Source of the DNA: Bryopsis sp. KO-2023
Lineage: Eukaryota; Chlorophyta; Ulvophyceae; Bryopsidales; Bryopsidaceae
DNA: 64,000 bases
Assembly (NCBI GenBank): GCA_030272585.1
Contig: BSYQ01000007.1
Location: 1,802,001-1,866,000, forward strand
Direction: 5' to 3'
Shown here: piece after piece, positions 22,525 to 34,298 of the stretch
Numbering within the stretch: position 1 is the first letter of the stretch
How the letters are laid out: each line of letters opens with the position of its first letter
Made by a program: the position numbers and the translations under genes
Notes under the pieces: generated by a model
What the model was told of the DNA's origin: nothing
Seen by the model: the letters and a program-made list of their open reading frames with translations, nothing else
Databases searched by the model: none

Positions 22525-22988
22525 CAGAGATAGGACTTGGGCCGATTTTTTGGTCCGGCTCCGGTCCGGTCCGGTTACGGTCGGGTTACGGTCACCGTAC
22601 TACGGCCGTAACTCCGTACCGTAACCGGAGTAATATGCTGTTTTTACGGTACGGAACAGGTACGGTATAGCTACGGCAGGCCCTAAATCATCGTGAAGTA
22701 GTGTGGTTCAGTGTTAAAGCGTTAGGTTGCAGTCTGTAGGGTCGCAGGTTCGAATCCCTCTGGGTTCTTTTGGAATCGCGGGACCCTGCGGGGGTCACTT
22801 TCTACGGTTTACGGTTGGTACGGCCGTTACGGTCATTACGGTCCGGTACGGAGCGGTACGGAGCGGTACGGAGCTACGGTTACGGCCGTAAAAGTACGAT
22901 TTTCCGACGAAAATTGTACTCCGGTTACGGTCCGGTTACGGCGTTACGGTACGGTTACGGTGACCGTAACCGTAAAGTCCTATCACTG
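22525..22988 (+). mobile_element. hAT MITE copy 1 (TACGG-rich, tRNA-like core), in E transposase
   Basis: 464 bp with ends CAGAGATAGGACTT / AAGTCCTATCACTG and 8-bp duplication GCTCTGAA (22517-22524 and 22989-22996). The arms are dense in CGGTTACGG and its complement. The centre (about 22694-22767) is a plus-strand tRNA-like segment with A-box-like GTGGTTCAGTGTTAAAGCG and B-box GGTTCGAATCCC. It has no coding capacity. Confidence 0.95.
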
Positions 22989-25365
22989 GCTCTGAATAAC
23001 CCTCCTGACCCCACAATATCGCTCCCACTCATCAGAATAAGAACCGCCCGTAGCGGATGGAGGAGGGCACACACTGAGCCAGTCCCGTTCAAGATTTTCC
23101 TTTTTCTTTCTTTTTCCCTCTCTGCCTTCCCCCGGATTGTCAACACCTCTGTAATCTGATCGCAGCCGGATCTCCTTCAGCAGAGTCACGCACTCTTGCA
23201 GCACATCTGAAACCCACAGATCAGGTCTGCTGAATTGCTTCCTCAAGCAAGGAAAGCGCCCTGGGGTGCCCCACAAATACCGATTCACCTCAGCGTCTTC
23301 GAGTGATAGTTTGGTCGGATCCAGATGCTGCATGCACCCGACGGCCAGGAGCCATGCGGGATCGTCAAATTCATGGTCCATGACTGTGCGGAGCACATCT
23401 CTGAAGTCTATCACATCCGGTTCCTCGATGTTCATGGCATCTACCGCAGCGCTGATCCGAGCCATGAGCATCAGGACGGCACTCCCCGTCACCTTCTTTT
23501 CTGCCTCCAGTACCTTGGTTGCTTCCTTGTATGGCCTCAGAACCAGGTACAGTTCCAGCAGCACTTTCCATTCTTGGGGGTTGATATTGTATTGGGGGGG
23601 AAGGAGGGGAAAGAGCTGGATCAGATCGGGTTTCAAAATCAACAATCGATGCAACATGTACCAGATGCTGTTCCACCTAGTCTCCACCGCCAAGGTGAGT
23701 CTGAGAACCTTGTCAGATCTGCGGACAGGTCCTGGGCAGTCTTCTGCCTCCTCCACGTCGTCTCCATCATCGGGACATATGTCTTCATCACTTGAATATA
23801 TTTCCTGTGATGTGGGGTCGTCCTGTTCCTGGCTCTGATGGTCGTTTTGATTAGATTCCTCTTGTGCATCCTCCAGAAGTTCATCCTCATCAACTTGAGA
23901 TGGACCGGGGCTCTCACCAAGCCCACCGTTGCCAATCCCAGAGGCACCCGTGGCTGTCGAGGACCGGACCACATAAATTAACTCTTGGGGATCAGCCTCC
24001 GCTTGTTGCCGTTCCAGATCAGCTTCTTTTCTTTTGGCTCGGTCGATCTGAATCTGTTTCAGCTTTTCCCAATGAGTGGATGCACCCATCACTGTTCTGC
24101 ACAGATCGTGTACTTTGGCCACAAGGTCGTTCACGCTTTGGGGGGCATTTTTCAGACCCTTCTTTACCCCCAAATTTATTCTGTGTGTCCCGCACCCGTG
24201 CCAATCGTAAGTGTAGTTCATTTCACATGCTGCCCCCATTCTGGACTCGTGATCGGTAACGATGCTGGCCTGATATCCGGTCAGATCAAAGTCCTCCCTG
24301 ATCTCGTTCATTTTTGTGCAAATGTCCAAAGCAGTTGCGGTACCCTCCATTTCCCAGGTCCCGAGACTGATCCGCTTGAGTTCGAACAGATCCTGTTCCG
24401 GGTCCCGGTGTATGTAGACAGCCCCCATCGCGAACCAATGCTTGGGCTGCTGAGACCAACCATCAGCAACAAAGCATGGTCGGAATCTGCTCAGATCCAT
24501 ATCCTTCATCTTTTTTTTAAGCCTGTTGGAGGACAATCCGACCTGGTGAGACATGGATTTCGCTGATAGAGGCGGAGCAGATGCGTTCAGTTGAGTGCAC
24601 ATGTCTCGGAAGTGCTGATCTTCCACTGTCCTGAAGGGGGCCCCGACGCTGACCAGATAGCACATAACCTTGTGCCGGTACGACTGGAACTCCCGGGTAG
24701 TAGGTCCCCATTTAGACACAAACGGGAGTGTTTTCTGGGTCCCAAAAGAACTGATCCGACCCCCTTGTGTGCCTGTTTTCATGTCCTGATCCTTTTGCCT
24801 TTTCAAATGGCAGCCCTCAAAGCCAGTCATGGGCTGCACAGGACAGACCCCTGTCCTGTGCAGCGCACAGGACAGGGTTCTGTGCAGGTTCTGTGCACCC
24901 TGTCCTGTCCTGTCCTGTTTTCCGAAAATCCACAGGACAGACCCACGTCTGTCCTGTACTGTACAATCCCTGTGTGAAACAGAAGTTCGACCCCCTGTGC
25001 AACCTGTGCGCCCACGTGCGACTGTGCGCAGCACAGTGCGTTGTCTGTGCAGCACAGTGCGCCGTCTGTGCAGCACTGTGCAGCACTGTGCAGCACACAG
25101 ATCACGTGGTCTGTGTGCTGCACAGTGCTGCACAGACAGCGCACTGTGCTGCACAGACAACGCACTGTGCTGCACAGACAACGCACTGTGTTGCACAGAC
25201 AACGCACTGTGCTGCACAGTGCGTTCTCTCACTCTTTCACGGCATCGCCACTACAAATAGAAGGGCGCAACCATTCCTGCCCTTTCGACGTTTTCGCTTG
25301 CCGAACCCTTGCCGACCTGTGTGCGTACCTACAGCAAAAAAAGGAAAAGAAAAGAGAGAAGGAAA

Positions 25366-28300
25366 ATGGCCCCCAAAAAGATCATCGCTACTTTTGAGGA
25401 GAGGGAGGAGCGCGCGTTGCTGGAATTCGATCAAAGGGAGACGGCTCGCCTTCAAGAGTGTAGTGGGGCAGCTGTCACGCCAGAAAGAGAGGGCCAGAGC
25501 ATGGGATTGGAGACGCCAAATCGACAGGCAGGGACAGGAGGAACAGGAGGAACAGGAGGAACAGGAGAAACAGGAGGGTCAAGAGCAGTAGGAGGGTCAG
25601 GAGGGTCAGGAGTGTCAGGAGGGACAGGAGTGACAGGAGGGACAGGAGGGAGAGGAGGGAGAGGAGGGAGAGGAGGGAGAGGCTCCAAAGCACAGGGGAG
25701 CAGACCAAGGAGGAAAAACACCCTGCATGGGGTGTTGAAGCCCATAGCAAAGGGGAAGGGAAAGGAGCCGATGCACAGGGCCTTCGAGCAGGGGGAAGGG
25801 GAAGGGGAGGAGGTGATGGAGGTGAAGGAGGTGCCCGCCCGCAAGGTAAGAATTTGTGTTTGCTGTTCATGTTGAGCTGTGGGGGGGGGAACTGCATGTG
25901 CATGTGCATGTGCATGTGCATGTGAATGTGAATGTCAATTTTGATGTTGAAATTTTTGAATGTCCAGCCTGAACTGGGGGGGGGACTGCATGTGCATGTG
26001 CATGTGCATGTGAATGTGAATGTGAATGTTAATTTTGATGTTGAAATGTTTGAATGTCCAGCCTGAACTGGGGGGGGGACTGCATGTGCATGTGATGTGC
26101 ATGTTAATGCTGTGTTCTTAATTTTGAATTTTGTGTGTTAATCTTTTGTAGGGAAAGTCACCCCTGCGATGGGTGCGGCCCCTGTACATGATCGATGGGG
26201 TCATGAACAAGGAAGTCACGGAGCAGGGTGGTCGGAAGGTGGTGAAGGTAAGTGATTTTGTGCTGTTTTTTTGTATAAACTCTTTTCCTGCTTCTGCAGT
26301 TGCATGTTTTTTTAATAACAACCTGTTTGAAAGAAAGGAAAAAAAAAAGGCAGTGCACAGATAGTGCACAGATAGTGCACAGATAGTGCACAGACAGTGC
26401 ACAGGTAGTGCACAGGTAGTGCACAGGTAGTGCACAGATATGAACAGATAGTGAACAGATAGTGAACAGACCCGCACAGACCCGTACAGAATGTGGACAG
26501 ATAGTGCACAGACACTGCCTGTGCCCATTACTGATGTGTTTGTGTTTTTTTGTTTGTTTGTTTCATAGGTTGTCTGCAACCTGTGTGGGGAGCGGGTCTC
26601 CTTCCACAACAGCAGCCTGACCACCCCCGTGGCGCATGCGAAGACCCACCGGATCTTCAATGCGGAGGACCTCGACAACCGCCTGGCCCAGCTAGAGTAA
26701 GTATAAGTTCTGTTGCTGTTTCTGTTTCAGTTTCAATCCTGTTTGTATGTTTTAATCCTGTTTGTTCGTTTGAATCCTGTTTGTGTGTTTGTTTGAATCT
26801 TGTTTCTGTTGCTAATCCTGTTTCTATGTGTTCCAGCCCCAATGCCAAAACCGACACCACCCGGGCCGATGTGATGGAGAGGTACATCACGGCAGCCCCC
26901 TACCAGGCCCGGACACATGCGTGGGAGAGGATCGCCCGAGGTGCTGCCCTTTGGGTGGCGATGGAAGGCCTCCCACTCTCAGTCTGTGAGAGTGAGGCCT
27001 TCCAACACTACAGTGCCCTCCTCAACCCCAAAGCACCAAAACTCTCAAGGAAAACAGTCACAAGCAGGGTAAGTACATGTGTGTTTTGTTTCCCTGTGTA
27101 ATCTCTGTGCACTGTCTGTGCACCTGTGCTATGTCTGTGGAACATCTGTGCTGTCTCTGTGTATGGTCTGTGTGTTACCTGTGTGCATCTGTGCAATGTC
27201 TGTGTTGATCCTGTGCAATGTCCGTGTTATCCCTGTGCTGTGTCTGTGCATGGTCTGTGGGTTACTTGTGTTGCATGTGTGCTGCATCTGTGGTCTGTGT
27301 GGTGTGTTTTTTCCCTGTGTAAGCTCTGTGCACTGTCTGTGCACCTGTGCTATGTCTGTGGAACATCTGTGCTGTCTCTGTGTATGGTCTGTGTGTTACC
27401 TGTGTGCATCTGTGCAATGTCTGTGTTGATCCTGTGCAATGTCTGTGTTATCCCTGTGCTGTGTCTGTGGGTCACTTGTGTTGCATGTGTGCTGTTTCTG
27501 TGCTCTGTGTGGTGTGTTTTTTCACTGTTGGTGCATCTGGTGCAGGTAGAATCCCTTTACGAGGAGGGGGTGGCAAAGATGCGGGAGAGCATGAAGCGGC
27601 TGCAGGAAAGGCAACAGAAGCCAGCCCTGACCTGCGACATATGGACCAGTCGCAGGCAGGATAAATTCATGACACTGACAGTGCATGGAATGGACGACAC
27701 GGTGCAGCCTTGGAGGATGAAGACGTGGGTGCTGGGAGCGATGCCCATCCAAGAAGACTCCGCAACTTCAAATGGTGAGTATGGTTTTGTTTTTGTCATT
27801 GTGTTTGTTTTTGTTTTTGTTTTTGCTTCTGTTTTTGTTTTTGTTTATGTTATTGTTATTGTTATTGTTTTTGTTTTTCTTTCTGTTTTTGTTTTGTTAA
27901 TGAATTGGGTTTTCATGTGTGTGGTTTGCAGTGATTCGGCAACACGTGGAGGAGGAAATCGAGCGCTTCGGGCTCACCTGGTTCCGGCCCACCATAATAA
28001 CAGACCAGGGGAGCAACGTGGTACACTGTTTTGACAGGTGAGTTACTGTTTTGTATTTTGTTTTGTGTTTTGTTTTGTGTTTTGTTTTGTTTTGTGTTTT
28101 AATTTAATTTTTGATTTCATGGAATGTTGAGTTGTGTTATGTATCGTAGGAACCTAAAATGGGACTGGATGCCCTGTATGTGCCACGTGTTGCACAATGC
28201 AGTGTGCGACACGTTCAAGGCACACAAAACCGAAAACTCGGAGTTCCACTTGAGCCTCAGGCGCGCCACCCAATTTGTGGAGCACATGAACAGGTGTGAA

Positions 28301-30254
28301 AAACAAAAGGAAGATCTGCGAAAAATCCCTTATATTTCCCACTTCTCCTTGCTTCTTAATTTTGTTGATTGACTGTTAAGTGTTTATATTTGTTATTGTT
28401 AATGCTCCTTACAGATCCACAAAATCCAAAGCAGAGCTTGATAACCTGCAGCGGGAGAACATCCGTGCAGCTGGGGAGAGGGAAGACACGGGGGAAGAAA
28501 GTGCCGATGACCTCCTGCCTCAGGGATCCCCGAAGGTCGTGTTGGCGTTAAAAATGCCACAGGCCACAAGGTGGAATTCCACCTACTTCATGATGGAAAG
28601 GTGATGATCATGTGTGTGTTATCTTGTTTAGTTGTTGTGATTGTACAAATTGTTTGCTGAAATTGTTTGGTTTTGTGTCCCAACAGATTGCTCAGGATCA
28701 AGGGCCCGTGCCAGACGTGGCTAGACAAGAACTACGCTGCCTTTGTGGACGGGCTGGAGCGAAAGCACTGGGTGCATCTCCAGGGGTGGATGACAGCCCT
28801 CGAACCCGTGATGAGGACATCAAAAGTCCTTGAATCTGAGACAAAGCCCACAGCAGGCTCGGTTTTGAAAGTCCTTTTCCGGGTACGTATTTCTAAACGT
28901 TCATCTCTTTCCTTGTGTTTCTGTGGTCAACCTTTTCTTGTGATCTTTTGTTTCTAAATGCCGACATGTTTTCCTGCAGTTGATAGAGCACCTTAACGCT
29001 GGTTGCCCTATGAATCAAGAAGGGGAAGGGGCTGCAGATGGGGACCTCCTGAAGCTTATGAAGATGCTTGCTGAGCATGTTCGGGCCAGAATGGACTCAC
29101 CAAATTGGGTGTTTGCGTGTCTGGTCATAGCCACCCTCGACACAACCGTCAGGCAAGTATAAAAACAATAACTTCTGAAAGTGTGAAGCAGAAGTGTTTG
29201 TGTGTCTTTGTTTGTAATTGTGGGTTACATGCTTGTTATAGGGATTTTAATTTTCTCGATGCGCACGTGTACAAGCGTAAAGACACCAGCGGGAGGCAAT
29301 ACTTCCAAAGAACACGACAGGATTTTCCATCCAAGGACAGCCTGCTGCAGGAGGTTCGTTAATTGTCTTTGCTTCTGTGTTTCTGTGCTTCCTTTCGTTG
29401 CTTGTGTCACATCATGTGACTCACATGTGCCCATCTGTGTTGACGTTTTCCGGCACAGGTAAGGGAAGAAATCAAGGCACTCATGCTGCAGAAGATGGAG
29501 GAGGTCGGCATGAAGCTGGATAACGATCCTGCCGATGTCGACATGGAGGATTGTTTCCTCAACTGGGACACTCCAACCAGCCAATCAGCAGCACCACCAG
29601 CAGGCGCCCAGACCCAAGCCGATGAATTTGCCGAGGCAGAGCTGACTCGCTTCATGGAGTCAAAGGTATTCTTGAATTTTTGTTTTTTTAATAATTTTAA
29701 TCACAATTGTTTATTTCCAAATCCACATTTGATCGCATTCAGGGACATCCACTGTAAGGGACATGTCATTTTTGTTTCAGCCTTTATAAGAGAAACAGAA
29801 ACAGAAATTACATGTTGTGACCTTTGTTTTTGTTTGTTTATTTTTACAGGTCAATAGGGGTATCAAGTGCCCGTTACAGTTTTGGGCGACAGAGGGCACA
29901 GCTTTCCCGGTGCTGAAGCTCCTCGCTGCGGACTTCTTGTGTGTCCCTGCATCCTCTTCATCATCGGAGCGGTCCTTCTCCAAAACAGGGGCTATCGTGA
30001 GGGCTCGAAGGGCAAAGCTGTCCACGAAGAACATCCGGTACCTCAGCTTCCTGTCGTGGAACGGGCAGAGCATGCTTCCGAAGGCAGGAAGATTCCCCGA
30101 GATCAAGAAAGAGGACCCACACCCAGGCAGCCAGTCAGGGAGAACACCAGAGACAGCGGGTAGCCGGCAGGTGGAGGGTGGGGAGGTGGAGGGTGGGGAG
30201 GTGGAGGGTGGGGAGGTAGAGGGTGGGGAGGTGGAGGCTACAATGATATGTTGA
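25366..30254 (+). CDS. hAT transposase of element B, 13 exons, intact
   Basis: Exons: 25366-25845, 26152-26247, 26569-26696, 26837-27068, 27546-27774, 27932-28037, 28150-28293, 28415-28600, 28687-28882, 28980-29152, 29242-29353, 29459-29665 and 29850-30254. They sum to 2694 nt, 897 residues. All introns are GT-AG except after 29152, which is GC-AG (AG|GCAAGT). The order is a Gly/Thr/Arg-rich N-terminus, a BED finger from about 193 (VVCNLCGERVSF), and the DDE core. That core shows Asp in LTCDIWTS, Asp in TIITDQGSN, the CMCHVLHN zinc-binding insert, ATRWNSTY, and Glu in LESETKPTAGSVL. The C-terminal hAT dimerization block is ASSSSSERSFSKTGAIVRARR. The tail has four VEGGE repeats. Confidence 0.94.
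26350..27535 (+). repeat. Arrays of the B subterminal motif inside transposase introns
   Basis: Intron 2 (about 26350-26515) holds GTGCACAGATA units at 10-11 bp spacing. Intron 4 (about 27098-27535) holds two 220-bp copies of a CTGTGCA-rich block. Both use the GTGCA/TGTGC words of the element ends. Coding exons between them do not. Confidence 0.8.
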
Positions 30255-33200
30255 TAACGAAATGGGAAGAAGGGGAAAACAAAGGGGAAAACAATGGGGG
30301 AAAACAATGGGGGAAAAGGGGATATGGAATTTGCTGGGGGTGACTGCAGTTTATAGTGGGAAAACAATGGGGAAAACAAAGGGGAAAACAATGGGGGAGA
30401 AGGGGATATGGAATTTGCTGGGGGTGACTGCAGTTTTTAATGAAATATTGAAAAAAAACAAGTCTGTGTGAACCCTGTCCATCTCTGTGTGAACCCTGTC
30501 CATCTCTGTGCTGACCCTGTCCAGACAGAACCTGCACAGACTTGGGGTCTGTGCAGTCTGTGTGTTTCTCCTCAGCCACCTGTACACATCTGTTCTGTCC
30601 TGTGCTGCACACAGGACAGGATGAACCTGTGCTGCACAGACAGTGCACAGACATTGCACAGACTCGGCACAGATGTTGCACAGACCCTGTCTGTGCTGTG
30701 CTGTACAGGTCTGTGCACCTGTGCAGCACAGGTCTGACCCTGTGCACAGCACAGACAGTCTGTGCTGTCCTGTCCTGTGCACAGCACAGACAGTCTGTGC
30801 TGTCCTGTCCTGTGCACAGGGGTCTCAGCCCATGTCTGCTCAAAGCCTTCCGCGACAGCGATTTCCATTTCGGAACTAATCCGGATACCGTGTTTGGCCG
30901 CATGATTCAAAAGGGGGATCCTGCCTCCCTTCACCCATGACAATTGTTCATGACAGATTCTGCACGACACCACCTTTCTGCCCCGATCATCCTTATACAC
31001 CAGGATCTTGCCTTCTGGACTGCTGACATACATCTTGTCAACCCATGTGTTACTTCTCCGAACAGGAATCACAGGAGGGCTTGCACCCAGTTCCAGCAGA
31101 TCAGCTTCCTTTCCATTTCTGTTCACTGCAGGGCAGGGCAGGACAGGACAAACACCTCATAAAAGCAGAACCAGAACAACTGGAGAAAGCACAAGCACCT
31201 CACACAATCCAACAAGGGAACACCTCACCCCCCCACAAAACCATAAGAGTACAACAAGGCGGAACAGATCAGGGAGTAACGCACTGTTGGTCAGGTCAGA
31301 TGCTTGCCCCGACCCCTGCGGCCCCACGGATGGAACGCTGCCCTGGCGACGAGGTTCCAACCCCCCGCTTCCAGATCCGGTCGGAACTGGTCTCCTCTGG
31401 GACGTGTGTGGGCGTTGCCCCGACCTCGCAGGGGTGACGAGCGCTTTTCTTTTTCCATGCCGGCCCATTTCGAACGGGGCGCTGATAAGACGTGGAGTTA
31501 AACGCTCACCAGATTAACAGCAACCGAACATGCGATGTGCCCGCGTGACTCACCTGCATCTCACCCGCGATCAATGATCGATTCTTGACGTAGACGACCC
31601 ACCGATCATGATCGGTGTTGCGCCGATCATGATCGGCGCAAGCCGATTATAGTCGATCGCGCCGATCCCGATCACGATCTCGATCAAGCGTCGCACCCTG
31701 CCGATCAGGTTGGGCGACCGATCAGATCGGTGATCGGCCGATCGTGATCGATGATCGGCCCTACCAGACATGATCGGCGGCCGATCAGATCGGTGATCGG
31801 CCGATCACGATCATGATCGGTCTCCCGGTTGATCGGAGACCGATCTGATCGTGATCGGATCCATAGTATGCATTGATGTCTGCACCAGTACTATTGGTGC
31901 CTGACCCAAGTCTGAAGTTTGAAGTCACCACCGATGCTTCGGACTATGCAATAGGAGCAGTCCTAACTCAGGACAAGGGACAGGGTCAGCAACCAGTTGC
32001 ATTTGAAAGTAGGAAGCTGCAACCTGCAGAACTCAACTATGCTACTCATGAAAAGGAGCTGCTAGCAGTTGTGCATGCTCTGAAGGTCTGGAGACACTAT
32101 TTGGATGCACAAGAGTTTGTGGTGCACACCGATCATGCACCCCTCAAGTTTTTGCATACTCAGCCTCACCTGTCGCAGAGGCAAGCAAGATGGATGGAGA
32201 CTCTGCAATCTTTCAAGTTCGAGATCAAGTACAGACCAGGCAGAGACAATGTGGTGGCAGATGCTCTGAGCAGGGCCACACATCAAGTGGAGAAAACAAA
32301 GTCTGAAATGAATGCTCAGGCTAGGCTGGAAGTTGCAGAAGGATTCCTGCAGCAGGTGCAGACAGCTTATTCGAAGGATGCACTGTGCCAGCAGTTGATC
32401 ACTGCAAGGCACAGACCTGGACATGTGAAATGGGATGGCCAAAGGCTCTGGAGAAGAATTGGGAATGCTTGGAAATGGTGGATTCCTGAAGCAGATGGGC
32501 TCAGGGAGAAAATACTGCATGACTGCCATGAGTCCCCATTGGCAGGACATTTGGGAAGAAGGAAGACCCTTGTCAGGGTGCAGTTGCATTATTTCTGGCC
32601 CCACATCTCCGAGTCAGTGCACAAGTATGTCAGGAATTGCATTTCATGTCAGAGGAACAAGGCTTCTAATCAGAGGCCTTTGGGTAAGCTGCAGCCCCTG
32701 CCTATTCCTGATGGCAGGTGGACCAGTGTTTCACTTGACTTTGTTGGGCCTTTACCTAGGACTCGAACTGGGTCAGATTATTTGTTGGTGGTTGTGGATA
32801 GGTTCACAAAAATGATCAGACTTATTCCGACTAAGCAGACAATTACTGCTGCAGGGGTAGCAGATTTATTTTTCCAGAATGTGGTTCGTTTCTTTGGGTT
32901 ACCTCAAGAAATTGTTTCTGATCGGGATACTCGTTTCACTAGCAATTTTTGGAGGTCTCTTTGGAAGAAGGCTGGAACAAGATTGGCAATGTCAAGCAGT
33001 TATCATCCTGAGACAGATGGTCAGACTGAAAGGGCTAACAGAACAGTGCAGGAAATTCTGCGCAGTTATGTTGAACCTGCAGGAACAGATTGGGATCAGC
33101 ACTTGGCAGCTGCTGAGTTTGCTTACAACTCCAGTGTCAATGCTACTACTGGATTCTCCCCCTTCTATTTGATGAATGGGCAGAACCCAAGGACTCCTGC

Positions 33201-33480
33201 AAGTGCTGTGGCTGTGTCAGCCTGCCCAGCAGTGGATGATTGGTGGACTACTTGGCAATCTGATCTGGAAAAATGCAGACACAATATTGCTGCTGCTCAG
33301 GCACGTCAACGCCAGGTGGCGGACGAAACCAGGAGGGGAGGGGGCTTTGAGCCAGGCGAAAAAGTTTTTCTGGCCACAAAAGACTTACCCCTACCTGCAG
33401 TGTTGAGCAGAAAGTTGTCAGCAAAGTACTGTGGACCATTTGAAGTCACTGAGAAGCTCTCTGAAGTTGCAGTCAGGTTG

Positions 33481-34042
33481 TGAAACGGCTGACTTAGTAG
33501 GCGAAGATCTAGGCGGAAAACAGAGGTTACAGTCTGAGAGTTCCAGGTAGTCGCAGACTGACTGGAATGGGGTAGTTACGTGATGCTCAATGAGAGGCTG
33601 AAACGTAGTGAAAAGAGTTCGAACCAGGTTCAGTATATTCAGTGTCAGGTCTCAGATGGCTGAGAGTTTGGGAGTCAGACTGGAAGGAGCTTCAGTCTGG
33701 GTCCTTAGTCTAGAGGTTATCAAGGGTTATAAAGGGTTAGTCGGAGCTCTGGCTAGAAGGGCTGAGCTGAGAAATGATAGAGACGTTTTGAGGAGAGCTA
33801 GATGATAGCTAGTATTTGTAAGGTTAGGAGATGGGCTGGGAGTTTTCTAGAAGCTCTGGGCTGAGAGTATAAAAGGCTGGGGATCGTTGTAAAGAACAAG
33901 CTTGTTGAAATAAGATTCAGTTGTATACTCTCGTGTCTCAGACCTTTCTTACAGAACTTCTGGTCGTCTCCCAACGTGTGTGAAGAACGGGTTAAGTGGC
34001 GGCTGGAAGTATTCAGCCTCGGAAAAAGAAGAATCCGTTTCA
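33481..34042 (+). repeat. 5' LTR of element G
   Basis: 562 bp, TGAAACGG..CGTTTCA. The ends are themselves inverted repeats (TGAAACGG / CCGTTTCA). A TATAAAAG box lies at 33868-33875, so transcription likely starts about 30 bp downstream. Confidence 0.95.
33868..33875 (+). promoter_or_regulatory. TATA box of G LTR
   Basis: TATAAAAG in the 5' LTR, repeated at 42142-42149 in the 3' LTR. It is the best TATA match among the LTRs here. Confidence 0.7.
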
Positions 34043-34065
34043 CTGGTTTCGGAGCGAAGTTTTCT

Positions 34066-34290
34066 ATGCCTATAATCAGAGAAGAAGAATACTGGTTTGG
34101 CGAAGAAGGAGATCCTAGGTTACTGCTTGTAGACCTCTGGCTGGAAGAGAACCCGTTGGAAGTTCTGCACATAGGCGAAGATAATAGTGATACTGAAAGC
34201 ACAGGATCAAGCGAATCGAGAACTGAGACGGAGGCGACAGTTGATCTTCCGCTTACCCCTGAAACCCCAACTCAGGCAGAACCTCAGTAA
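34066..34290 (+). CDS. ORF0a of element G, 74 residues, unknown
   Basis: The first ATG after the PBS opens an acidic frame (MPIIREEEYWFGEEGDPRLL, then DNSDTESTGSSESRTE). It ends 8 nt before the next small frame. Composition recalls the acidic Ser-rich start of D ORF0. Coding status rests on composition and position only. Confidence 0.45.
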   Translation: MPIIREEEYWFGEEGDPRLLLVDLWLEENPLEVLHIGEDNSDTESTGSSESRTETEATVDLPLTPETPTQAEPQ

Positions 34291-34298
34291 GTTTGCCT

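Larger units (their letters stand above)
24824..30838 (+). mobile_element. Element B: apparently intact autonomous hAT transposon, 6.0 kb
   Basis: Ends are CAGTCATGGGCTG and CAGCCCATGTCTG (inverted repeats with one mismatch), flanked by CTCAAAGC (24816-24823 and 30839-30846). Subterminal regions (about 24840-25225 and 30470-30830) are packed with TGTGCTGCACAG and CTGTCCTGTGC words in both orientations. One 13-exon transposase gene fills the interior with no stop or frame error that I can find. A 433-bp internal-deletion relative is at 37685-38117. This is the best candidate for a currently active element here. Confidence 0.95.
22295..31126 (-). pseudogene. hAT transposase of element E, intronless, split by B and a MITE
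   Basis: On the minus strand the gene starts at ATG 31126 and stops at 22295-22297, in pieces 31126-30847, 24823-22997 and the remainder below 22525. It begins with a BED zinc finger (CRICHEQLSWVKGG to HAAKH). The RNase-H-like core follows, with Asp in FVADGWS, Asp in ASIVTDHESRM, the C-x2-H-like GCGTHRIN insert and the Glu of VLEAEKKVTGSAVL. The C-terminal dimerization block is EYLCIPASSASVERMFS. B sits just after the BED finger and the MITE just before the dimerization block. Without both, and with one TSD each, the length is 2337 nt, exactly 778 codons plus stop. Confidence 0.92.
19233..31870. mobile_element. Element E: hAT-type transposon with two convergent genes, hit by B and a MITE
   Basis: Ends are CATACTATGGA (19233) and its reverse complement ending at 31870, flanked by the 8-bp duplication CATTGATG (19225-19232 and 31871-31878). 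Both ends carry several hundred bases of GATCGTGATCGGCCGATC-like words (about 19233-19700 and 31560-31870), likely transposase binding sites. After removing B and the MITE, E is about 6.1 kb. It holds a plus-strand gene of unknown function (19831-21614) and a minus-strand hAT transposase (31126-22295) that face each other. The 8-bp duplication and transposase type place it in the hAT superfamily. Confidence 0.93.

Noticed and set aside
22694-22767. tRNA-like segments in the MITEs as real tRNA genes
   Set aside because: A- and B-box words are present, but acceptor and anticodon stems do not pair and the segments lie inside MITE ends with TSDs.
24840-25232. Long minus-strand frame giving an N-terminal extension to the E transposase (repeats of VQHSALS type)
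   Set aside because: It is the subterminal repeat of element B read in antisense; the true upstream coding sequence with the BED finger is at 30847-31126.
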